Shown in pieces: positions 7,054-13,041 of a stretch of DNA of 13,041 nucleotides; positions within the stretch are counted from its first letter, which is position 1; each line of letters opens with the position of its first letter. The notes under the pieces were generated by a model. That model was not told where the DNA came from, ran no database searches, and was given only the letters and a program-made list of their open reading frames with translations. The DNA lies in assembly GCA_023416545.1 (NCBI GenBank), contig JAEZHO010000432.1:1-13041 (forward strand). Reading direction: 5' to 3'. Both the position numbers and the translations under genes were made by a program. Source of the DNA: Pseudomonadota bacterium (lineage in GTDB: Bacteria; Pseudomonadota; Alphaproteobacteria; Rhizobiales; Rhizobiaceae).

Positions 7054-9402
7054 TCAGTTCTGCGCGTGGATGGCCCGCCACACTTTCATGGGCGTGGCCG
7101 GCATGGTCAGGCTGTTGTTGCCGATTGCATCCGTGATGGCATTGATGAGCGCCGGCGGGGAACCGATCGCTCCCGCCTCGCCGCAGCCCTTGATGCCGAG
7201 CGGATTGCTCGGGCAGGGCGTGTTCTGGTGCGAGACGCTGAACGAGGGCAGGTCGTCCGCCCGCGGCATGGCGTAATCCATGTAGCTCGCGGTCAGCAGC
7301 TGGCCGCTGTCCCGGTCGTAGTGCACTTCCTCCAGCAACGCCTGGCCGATCCCCTGCGCCAGTCCCCCGTGCACCTGGCCCTCGACGATCAGCGGGTTGA
7401 TGATATTGCCGAAATCGTCGGCCGCGACGAACTGTATGATTTCGGTCTTGCCCGTCTCGGGATCGATCTCCACTTCGGCGATGTAGCAGCCGGCCGGGAA
7501 GGTGAAGTTGGCGGGATCGTAGAAAGCCGTTTCCTTCAGGCCGGGCTCCATCCCGGACGGCAGATTGTGGGCGGTATAGGCAGCCAGCGCCACCTGGAAC
7601 CAGGGAAGCGTCTTGTCGGTGCCGGCCACCTTCAGTTCGCCGTTCTCGATGACGATGTCGCTGTCGTCCGCCTCCATCAGGTGGGCAGCGATCTTCTTCG
7701 CTTTCGTCTCGACCTTCTCCAGCGCCTTGACGACGGCGGACATGCCGACGGCCCCGGAACGGGAGCCGTAGGTTCCCATCCCCATCTGGACCTTGTCCGT
7801 ATCGCCGTGGACGATGTTGACGCTGTCGATCGGAACGCCGAGGCGCTCCGCCACCAGCTGCGCGAAGGTCGTCTCGTGACCCTGGCCGTGGCTGTGCGAG
7901 CCGGTAAGAACCTCGATGGTCCCGACCGCGTTCACCCGCACTTCCGCCGATTCCCACAGGCCGACACCGGCACCCAGCGAGCCGACGGCAGCCGAGGGCG
8001 CAATGCCGCAGGCCTCGATATAGCAGCTCATGCCGATACCGCGCCGCCGGCCACGCGCTTCGGCCTCGTCCCGCCGGGCCGGGAAGCCATCCCAGTCGGC
8101 CGCCTCCATGGCAGCGTTCAGCGACGCCTCGTAGTCGCCGGCGTCATAGTTCATGATCACCGGCGTCTGGTGGGGGAACGTGCGGATGAAGTTCTTGCGG
8201 CGCAACTCGGCGGGAGAGATGCCGAGTTCCCGTGCGGCCGTCTCCATCGTCCGCTCCAGGAGGTAGGTCGCCTCCGGTCGCCCGGCCCCGCGATACGCAT
8301 CGACGGGCACCGTATTCGTATAGACCGTGCGGACATTGGCGTGGATGGACGGGATGGCGTACTGCCCGGAGAGCAGCGTCGCATAGAGATAGGTCGGCAC
8401 GGCAGAGGAAAAGAGCGACATGTAGGCGCCGAGATTGGCGATCGTGTCGACCTTCAGGCCGATGATGCGATGATCGGCATCGAACGCCATCTTGACCTTC
8501 GAAACATGGTCGCGGCCGTGCGCATCGGTGAGGAAGGCTTCCGTGCGATCCGACGTCCACTTGACCGGGACGCCGGTCTTCTTCGACGCCCAGAGACAGA
8601 CGATTTCCTCCGGATAGATGTAGATCTTCGAGCCGAAGCCGCCGCCGACATCGGGGGCGATGACCCTCAGCTTGTTTTCCGGCGCGACATTGTAGAAGGC
8701 GCTCATGACGAGCCGCGCCACATGCGGGTTCTGGCTCGTCGTGTAGCACGTGAAGTGATCCTCGGCGGCGTCGTAGATCCCGAGCGTCGCACGCGGCTCC
8801 ATCGGGTTGGGGGAGAGCCGGTTGTTGTGGAGCTCGATCTCGGTGACATGGGCGGCCGTTGCGATCGCGCGGTCCGTCTCGGCGCTGTCGCCGATCTCCC
8901 AGTCGAAGATCAGGTTGCCCGGCGCTTCGGGATGGATCTGCGGCGCGCCGGCTTCCAGCGCGGCAACCGCCTCCGTCACGGCCGGAAGCTCCTCGTAGTC
9001 CACGACCACCGCTTCGGCCGCGTCGCGCGCCTCGGCGGAGGAATCGGCAACGACGATGGCGACCGCATCGCCGACATAGCGGACGGTTTCGTGCGCGAGC
9101 GGCCGCCAGGCCCCTATGTTCATCGGAGAACCGTCCCGGGAGTGGATCATCCAACCGCAGATCAGGTTGCCGATGCCGTCGGCCTGCAACGCCTTGCCCT
9201 CCAGAACGTCGATGACGCCCGGCATGGCCTTGGCCGGAGAGACGTCGATGCCGCGTATTCTTGCATGGGCGTAGGGGCTGCGTACAAAGCACGCGTACTT
9301 CATTCCCGGAACCGACATGTCGTCCGTGTACCGGCCCTTGCCGGTGAGGAAGCGTTTGTCCTCCTTGCGGGTGACGCGTGCACCAATTCCTTCAACACCC
9401 AT
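7054..9402 (-). CDS. coxL: Molybdopterin-binding large subunit, form II CoxL (BMS clade)
   Basis: A 782-residue catalytic subunit of the xanthine dehydrogenase superfamily, expected to bind the Mo-molybdopterin cytosine dinucleotide cofactor. Motifs: N-terminal GARVTRKEDKRFLTGKGRYTDD, cofactor-binding VGGGFGSK (residues 252-259), active-site loop AYRGAGR (369-375, encoded at 8278-8298), and the conserved catalytic glutamate E742 in GCGEAGAIGSPPA. Proven CO dehydrogenases (form I) carry AYxCSFR with a cysteine ligating copper. This protein has the form II loop without that cysteine, so CO as physiological substrate is doubtful and an aldehyde, N-heterocycle or other carbon substrate is possible. 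The start at 9402 is chosen because GGAGG (9411-9415) is 8 nt upstream; the ATG at 9408 is only 2 nt from it. There is a 102-bp gap to coxS and 12 bp to coxM. Confidence 0.95.
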   Translation of the reverse strand: MGVEGIGARVTRKEDKRFLTGKGRYTDDMSVPGMKYACFVRSPYAHARIRGIDVSPAKAMPGVIDVLEGKALQADGIGNLICGWMIHSRDGSPMNIGAWRPLAHETVRYVGDAVAIVVADSSAEARDAAEAVVVDYEELPAVTEAVAALEAGAPQIHPEAPGNLIFDWEIGDSAETDRAIATAAHVTEIELHNNRLSPNPMEPRATLGIYDAAEDHFTCYTTSQNPHVARLVMSAFYNVAPENKLRVIAPDVGGGFGSKIYIYPEEIVCLWASKKTGVPVKWTSDRTEAFLTDAHGRDHVSKVKMAFDADHRIIGLKVDTIANLGAYMSLFSSAVPTYLYATLLSGQYAIPSIHANVRTVYTNTVPVDAYRGAGRPEATYLLERTMETAARELGISPAELRRKNFIRTFPHQTPVIMNYDAGDYEASLNAAMEAADWDGFPARRDEAEARGRRRGIGMSCYIEACGIAPSAAVGSLGAGVGLWESAEVRVNAVGTIEVLTGSHSHGQGHETTFAQLVAERLGVPIDSVNIVHGDTDKVQMGMGTYGSRSGAVGMSAVVKALEKVETKAKKIAAHLMEADDSDIVIENGELKVAGTDKTLPWFQVALAAYTAHNLPSGMEPGLKETAFYDPANFTFPAGCYIAEVEIDPETGKTEIIQFVAADDFGNIINPLIVEGQVHGGLAQGIGQALLEEVHYDRDSGQLLTASYMDYAMPRADDLPSFSVSHQNTPCPSNPLGIKGCGEAGAIGSPPALINAITDAIGNNSLTMPATPMKVWRAIHAQN

Positions 9403-9410
9403 TTTCATCT

Positions 9411-9415
9411 CCTCC
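9411..9415 (-). promoter_or_regulatory. Ribosome binding site deciding the coxL start
   Basis: On the minus strand GGAGG lies 2 nt before an ATG at 9408 and 8 nt before an in-frame ATG at 9402. Normal spacing favours 9402, which shortens the protein by two residues to begin MGVEGIGARV. Confidence 0.6.
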
Positions 9416-9504
9416 AGAAATGAGCGAACAGCGGAACTGGCGAATGGCGGAAGCGTCTTCAGACCGGCCGCGGAGCGGCTGACCGTCGCTCCTGCCTTCG
9501 CCCC

Positions 9505-9993
9505 TTACTCGGCGGCCTGCCGGCCGGCGTGGATCTCGGCATTCGCCGACAGCACTGCCTTGACGATGTTGTGATATCCCGTGCACCGACAGATATTGCC
9601 CTCGAGCTCGCGACGCACTGTCGCCTCGTCGAGGGTCCCGCCATGACGGCTGATCATGTCCACGGCGGTCATCACCATGCCGGGCGTACAGAAGCCGCAT
9701 TGCAGGCCATGGTGCTCCTTGAAGGCTGCCTGGACGGGGTGAAGCGCGCCGGGAGCGGAGACCCCCTCGATCGTCGTGACGCTGGAGCCTGCCGCCTGGA
9801 CGGCGAGGATGGAGCAGCTCTTGACGGACTTGCCGTCCATGTGGACCACGCATGCACCGCACTGGGTGGTGTCGCATCCGACATGCGTGCCCGTCAGCCC
9901 CAGTTTCTCCCGGATGAAATGGACCAGAAGCATGCGGTCGTCACAATCGCCGCTCACCGTACGGCCATTCACCGTCAGCGTCACTTTTGCCAT
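9505..9993 (-). CDS. coxS: [2Fe-2S] small subunit of a CO-dehydrogenase-like molybdenum hydroxylase
   Basis: A 162-residue iron-sulfur subunit that passes electrons from the Mo site of CoxL to FAD in CoxM. All eight cluster cysteines are present: C40, C45, C48 and C60 form the plant-ferredoxin-like cluster (GCDTTQCGAC...SC), and C99, C102, C135 and C137 the four-helix-bundle cluster (QCGFCTPGM...NICRCTGY). The start at 9993 (MAKVTLTVNG) is chosen because GGAGG (10000-10004) is 6 nt upstream; an ATG ten codons earlier is less well supported. It is the first gene of the operon coxS-coxL-coxM, the order reported for form II enzymes, whereas form I operons run M-S-L. No coxD, E, F or G maturation genes accompany it here. 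The operon is divergent from the lipoprotein gene. Confidence 0.95.
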   Translation of the reverse strand: MAKVTLTVNGRTVSGDCDDRMLLVHFIREKLGLTGTHVGCDTTQCGACVVHMDGKSVKSCSILAVQAAGSSVTTIEGVSAPGALHPVQAAFKEHHGLQCGFCTPGMVMTAVDMISRHGGTLDEATVRRELEGNICRCTGYHNIVKAVLSANAEIHAGRQAAE

Positions 9994-10029
9994 AGTGCTC
10001 CTCCTCGTGCCTCCTCCAGACACACCCGC

Positions 10030-10058
10030 ATCATTTGCCTTTTTGGCGGGCCGATCAA
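10030..10058 (-). promoter_or_regulatory. Possible coxS operon promoter
   Basis: On the minus strand TTGATC (10058-10053) and AATGAT (10035-10030) are separated by 17 bp, giving a start near 10023 and a leader of about 30 nt before the coxS ATG. The match to consensus is partial and no experimental support exists. Confidence 0.27.
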
Positions 10059-10123
10059 CCCTGCCTTCCCGTGGACGCGTATTTTTCCTAAAGCCCTCCG
10101 AACGCCCCGCGAAAATGCTCCCA

Positions 10124-10162
10124 CGGGACGGGGAATGAAAGATTCCGCCGTTGCCCGTCCCG
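10124..10162. repeat. Compound inverted repeat in the cox/lipoprotein divergent region
   Basis: CGGGACGGG (10124-10132) pairs perfectly with CCCGTCCCG (10154-10162). Inside it GAAT (10133-10136) pairs with ATTC (10142-10145) around a GAAAG loop, leaving an 8-nt bulge on one side. It lies about 115 bp upstream of the lipoprotein ATG and 130 bp upstream of the coxS ATG. It may be a regulator site, an RNA structure in a 5' leader, or chance in GC-rich DNA. No T run follows, so it is not an intrinsic terminator. Confidence 0.35.
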
Positions 10163-10276
10163 GCGTATGGACATCGGCGTCGACCGATCTATTGTTCTCT
10201 GGGATACGCTGCGCACAGGCCACGCAGAAGCGTCGCTGCCAGCGGCAGTACGAACTTGAATTTTGGGAGAGAGACC

Positions 10277-10540
10277 ATGAAAAAAGCACTCGCACTCGTG
10301 CTGACGGGCTTGATGCTGGCAAGTTGCACGCAGACTGAACAGGGCGCCGCCATCGGGGCCGGCACCGGTGCCGTGATCGGCGGCTTGGCGACAGGCAATG
10401 TCCGGGGTGCCGCGGTGGGCGCCGCGATCGGTGGCGTTTCCGGCGCCGTGATCGGCTCCGTCGCCGAACAGCCCGGCCAGTGCTACTATCGTGACCGCTA
10501 CGGCCGCCGTTACATCGACGACTGCCCGCGTCGCTATTAA
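10277..10540 (+). CDS. Small glycine-zipper lipoprotein
   Basis: An 87-residue envelope protein. Residues 1-16 are a lipoprotein signal peptide (two Lys, a hydrophobic stretch LALVLTGLML, then lipobox LASC), with C17 as the lipidated cysteine. Mature residues about 23-62 are a glycine zipper of GxxxG and AxxxG steps (GAAIGAGTGAVIGG...GAAVGAAIGGVSGAVIG), as in OsmB, YmgG and rickettsial 17-kDa antigen-like proteins, which may insert in or pack against membranes. The tail is polar and aromatic-rich and holds two further cysteines (C69 and C83) that could form a disulfide. The start has GGAG (10266-10269) 7 nt upstream. A longer in-frame reading from 10151 would bury the signal peptide and is rejected. 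It lies alone between the divergent cox operon and tamA, with its own terminator. The exact function of this family is not established. Confidence 0.9.
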   Translation: MKKALALVLTGLMLASCTQTEQGAAIGAGTGAVIGGLATGNVRGAAVGAAIGGVSGAVIGSVAEQPGQCYYRDRYGRRYIDDCPRRY

Positions 10541-10561
10541 GCCCCCCATCTGGCGAATGTG

Positions 10562-10592
10562 GCCCCGGAGCAAGCTCCGGGGCTTTTCTTTT
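10562..10592 (+). terminator. Intrinsic terminator of the lipoprotein gene
   Basis: GCCCCGGAGC (10562-10571) and GCTCCGGGGC (10574-10583) make a 9-bp GC-rich stem with a CAAG loop, followed at once by TTTTCTTTT (10584-10592). It lies 21 nt past the lipoprotein stop codon. It should isolate that gene from tamA, which therefore needs a promoter between 10593 and about 10700. Confidence 0.93.
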
Positions 10593-10702
10593 GAAAACAA
10601 ATGCTGAAACATCAAAAGAGGTGTTCGGCCACGGCTTTAGCCGCTAAAAGAGCGAGCTTGACGCTTGATAGACCGCTCGGAAGGCAAAACCCGATAGTGC
10701 GC

Positions 10703-12625
10703 ATGCGTAAACCAGTTAGCGAGGCAGCCGGCGCCTGCTTCCCAGGGCGAGTGGCGACGTTCACGGCCTCGGCGGTCGTGATCGGCCTGCTGTCCGTCTC
10801 GCCGGCTCATGCCTTCAAGCTGTTCGGCCTCAATCTGTTCGGCTCCGACGAGGAGACCGTCGAGGTCATCAATCCCGTCCGCTACGACGCCACGCTGTCC
10901 ACCGGCGACGCCGACCGGGATCTCGCCAAGCGCCTGGAAAACGCCACGACGCTCGTCAACGACGAAAAGCAGCCGGTATCCGGCGATCTCGGCATCGTCA
11001 TCAAGGCCAGGGAAGACCGGGACCGGCTTGTGGCGGTGCTCTACGAGGAGGCACGCTACGGCGGCACGGTGGAGATCGCCATCGACGGCGTGGATATCGA
11101 CGCCCTCCCTCCTAACCCGACCTTCGATCACTCCCGCCCGGTACCGGTGACGGTCACCGTCGTGCCCGGCCCGGTCTTCACGCTGGGCTCCGTTCGGTTC
11201 GAAGGCGATGCCGCCGGGCGCAATCCTGCTGACTACGACCTCGTTCCGGGTGGAGAGGCGGGGTCTCGCGTCATTCTCAAGGCCAGCGAGAAGCTGCTCG
11301 TCGATGTGAAGGCGGAGGGACGCCCGCTTGCGCGCCTGACGGAGCGGCAGGTGACCGCCGACCACCGGACGCTGACGGTGGACGTGGTGACGGGCGTCAT
11401 CAGCGGCCCCGAGGCCGATTTCGGCAATGTGGCGGTCAAGGGATCTCGCACCGTGAAGGCGGATTTCATCCGCCGCTATTCGCGATTGGACAGGGGCGAA
11501 CGCTATTCGCCCGAGCAGTTGCAGAAGGCTTCCGAACGCCTGCGGGAACTCGGCGTGTTTTCCAGCATCACCATCAAGGAGGCGGACGCGCTCGCCCCCG
11601 ACGGGACGCTCCCGCTCATGATCGAGGTTTCCGAGGGCAAGCATCGCTATTTCGGTTTCGGCGCCGAATACTCCTCTCTCGATGGCGCGGGCGTGGAAGG
11701 CTACTGGGGCCACAGGAACCTCTTCGGGGAAGCTGAATCGCTCCGCGTCGAAGGCAAGGTCTCCGGCATCGGTGCGACGACCGACGTGACGACCTTCGAC
11801 TATTCCGCCGGCATCATCTTTACCAAGCCCGGCTTCCCGGTGCCCGAAGCCACCTTCGACGCGCGCCTTGTGGCCAAGAGCGAAACGCCGGACGACATCT
11901 ACGAGGCGCAGACGATCCTGGGTTCGGCCGGCTTTTCCTACGAACTCAACGAAACGGACACCCTGAAGGCCGGCGGAGAAATCGCCTGGATCAAGGCCGA
12001 CGACGCCTTCGGCGAAAACAAGTACCTGACCTTCAGCATTCCGGTGGCGTTCGAGCGGGACGCGCGTAACAACAAGCTGGACCCGACCGAGGGATACTGG
12101 GCGACAATCGGCGCAAAGCCCTCCTACGAGTTCTTCAACGGCACCGTCTTTTCCACCTTCGAGGGCTCGCTGTCCGGCTATCTCGGGCTCGGGGCGGAGG
12201 ACAATATCGTGTTGGCGGGCAAGGTTGCGGCCGGCACGCTGGCCGGAGCGGACAATCTTGCAGACATACCGGTAACCCGCCGCTTCTTCGCCGGTGGCGG
12301 AGGATCGGTTCGCGGCTATTCGTTCAGGGAGATCTCGCCCTATAATGATGCTGACGAGGCTCTCGGCGGACGCTCCTACGCGACGGCCTCGTTCGAAGTC
12401 AGGACCAGGATCACCGAGAATATCGGTCTCGTGCCATTCATCGACGTCGGCACGGTCTCGACCGAAATGGTGCCCGATTTCTCGGATATCCGTGCTGGCG
12501 CGGGAATCGGGGTCCGGTATGCGACGCCGTTCGGGCCGCTTCGCCTGGACGTTGCAGTACCGCTTCAGAAATACGACGGCGGCAGCGACTACGGCATCTA
12601 TGCCGGGATCGGGCAATCGTTCTGA
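10703..12625 (+). CDS. tamA: Outer-membrane translocation and assembly protein TamA (Omp85 family)
   Basis: A 640-residue Omp85/BamA-superfamily protein that, with TamB, helps insert or move proteins or lipids into the outer membrane. Residues 1-37 are a signal peptide with a hydrophobic core (TASAVVIGLLSVSP) and an AHA cleavage site. POTRA-like repeats occupy about 70-140, 147-232 and 237-312; the last (FGNVAVKGSRTVKADFIRRY...YSPEQLQKASERLRELGVFSSITI) is the clearest. A 16-strand barrel should follow from about 313, with the Omp85 loop-6 motif VRGY (536-539) and a C-terminal phenylalanine in YGIYAGIGQSF. Three POTRAs and the adjacent tamB fit TamA and not BamA, which has five. The start is uncertain: ATG 10703 and GTG 10697 share GGAAGG (10679-10684), which is rather distant; an ATG at 10601 touches the preceding terminator and would put about 34 extra residues before the signal peptide. 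Confidence 0.92.
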   Translation: MRKPVSEAAGACFPGRVATFTASAVVIGLLSVSPAHAFKLFGLNLFGSDEETVEVINPVRYDATLSTGDADRDLAKRLENATTLVNDEKQPVSGDLGIVIKAREDRDRLVAVLYEEARYGGTVEIAIDGVDIDALPPNPTFDHSRPVPVTVTVVPGPVFTLGSVRFEGDAAGRNPADYDLVPGGEAGSRVILKASEKLLVDVKAEGRPLARLTERQVTADHRTLTVDVVTGVISGPEADFGNVAVKGSRTVKADFIRRYSRLDRGERYSPEQLQKASERLRELGVFSSITIKEADALAPDGTLPLMIEVSEGKHRYFGFGAEYSSLDGAGVEGYWGHRNLFGEAESLRVEGKVSGIGATTDVTTFDYSAGIIFTKPGFPVPEATFDARLVAKSETPDDIYEAQTILGSAGFSYELNETDTLKAGGEIAWIKADDAFGENKYLTFSIPVAFERDARNNKLDPTEGYWATIGAKPSYEFFNGTVFSTFEGSLSGYLGLGAEDNIVLAGKVAAGTLAGADNLADIPVTRRFFAGGGGSVRGYSFREISPYNDADEALGGRSYATASFEVRTRITENIGLVPFIDVGTVSTEMVPDFSDIRAGAGIGVRYATPFGPLRLDVAVPLQKYDGGSDYGIYAGIGQSF

Positions 12626-12661
12626 GTGCGCCGCGAGGCGATTAACTAGAGGCAGGATTGG

Positions 12662-13041
12662 ATGGTTCGCCTGTTGAAATGGATTGTGAAGATCGCGCTT
12701 GTCGCGGTGGCGGTCCTGCTCGTCATGGCCCTTGGCATCCTGCTCTTCCTGGGATTGACGCCGGTCGGAAGCAAGATCGCCGCCGAACGGGTCGCGTCAA
12801 TCATCTCAACACCCGATCGCGAGATCAGCTTCTCCCCTCCTGAAGGCCTTCTGAGCGGCGACCTGCGCATTGCCTCCGTCACGCTTTCGGACGACCAGGG
12901 CGCCTATGCGCAGATCGACGGCCTGCGGGTCGACTGGTCGCCCACGGCGCTGCTCGGCGGCGTCTTCCGCGCGGAAAGCGTGACGGTGGACAAGGTCGAC
13001 CTCTTGCGCGCGCCGGGTCCTTCCGCCGTGCCGCAGGACCG
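12662..13041 (+). CDS. tamB: Translocation and assembly module protein TamB, N-terminal part (runs off the window)
   Basis: Only the first 126 codons are present; the reading frame is open to the window end. Residues 1-32 are a basic start followed by one long hydrophobic helix (about 7-32), a signal anchor that holds the protein in the inner membrane. After it comes LTPVGSKIAAERVASIIST, typical of TamB/AsmA-like proteins, then beta-rich repeats such as LLSGDLRIASVTLSDDQGAYAQIDGLRVDW and LLGGVFRAESVTVDKVDLLR, which begin the periplasm-spanning beta-taco region. The start at 12662 has AGGA (12654-12657) 4 nt upstream and AGAGG just before. It follows tamA by 36 bp with no terminator, so the two are probably co-transcribed. 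Full-length TamB usually exceeds 1000 residues, so most of the gene is missing here. Confidence 0.9.
   Translation, partial: MVRLLKWIVKIALVAVAVLLVMALGILLFLGLTPVGSKIAAERVASIISTPDREISFSPPEGLLSGDLRIASVTLSDDQGAYAQIDGLRVDWSPTALLGGVFRAESVTVDKVDLLRAPGPSAVPQD

Noticed and set aside
7054..9402. Annotation as a true aerobic CO dehydrogenase (form I)
   Set aside because: The active-site loop is AYRGAGR and not AYxCSFR, and the operon order is S-L-M, so only a form II assignment is supported.
6883..9423. An 846-codon open frame on the + strand opposite coxL and coxM
   Set aside because: It is antisense to two genes with intact catalytic motifs, has no recognisable domain, and its composition is typical of a shadow frame in GC-rich DNA.
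9477..9490. Short GC-rich dyad (GCCGC-GGA-GCGGC) in the coxS-coxL gap
   Set aside because: A 5-bp stem with a 3-nt loop and no T run; too weak for a terminator or processing site claim.
10657..10662. CTTGAC as the -35 box of a tamA promoter
   Set aside because: No sequence resembling a -10 hexamer occurs 16 to 18 bp downstream.
10637..12616. A 659-codon open frame antisense to tamA
   Set aside because: tamA on the other strand has a signal peptide, POTRA repeats, the VRGY motif and a C-terminal Phe; the antisense frame shows no domain.

Overview
The window is GC-rich chromosomal DNA from an alphaproteobacterium, most likely a member of the Rhizobiaceae (Hyphomicrobiales). This rests on a C4-type 5-aminolevulinate synthase (HemA), dxr beside hemA, a FixK/FnrN-type anaerobox, a soluble chemoreceptor-like protein and an adjacent tamA-tamB pair. 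There are no transposases, phage genes, CRISPR arrays or rRNA genes.

Left part (1-3605): a tRNA-Arg(CCU) on the + strand faces three minus-strand genes. These encode a class A flavoprotein monooxygenase, an unusual soluble protein with an MCP signalling tip followed by a Cache-type sensor domain, and a fumarylacetoacetate-hydrolase-family enzyme. Two of the three look like aromatic or acylpyruvate catabolism, but they do not form a tight operon.

Middle part (3606-10060): dxr (MEP isoprenoid pathway, + strand) converges on hemA (haem synthesis, - strand). A perfect 10-bp hairpin lies between them, with the dxr stop codon in its loop. hemA has a perfect TTGAT-N4-ATCAA anaerobox upstream, which suggests induction at low oxygen. 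Upstream of hemA, on the same strand, is a coxS-coxL-coxM operon for a three-subunit molybdenum hydroxylase. Its CoxL carries AYRGAGR, the form II (BMS) signature, and not the AYxCSFR loop of proven aerobic CO dehydrogenases, so its substrate is not known from sequence.

Right part (10061-13041): a small glycine-zipper lipoprotein gene (+) ends in a strong intrinsic terminator. It is followed by tamA (Omp85-family outer-membrane protein) and the 5' end of tamB (inner-membrane-anchored partner), which runs off the window. These two encode the translocation and assembly module of the envelope.

The least conventional items are the MCP-tip/Cache protein, the form II CoxSLM operon without its maturation genes, and the regulatory architecture upstream of hemA. 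I found no clearly new multi-gene defence or mobile system.
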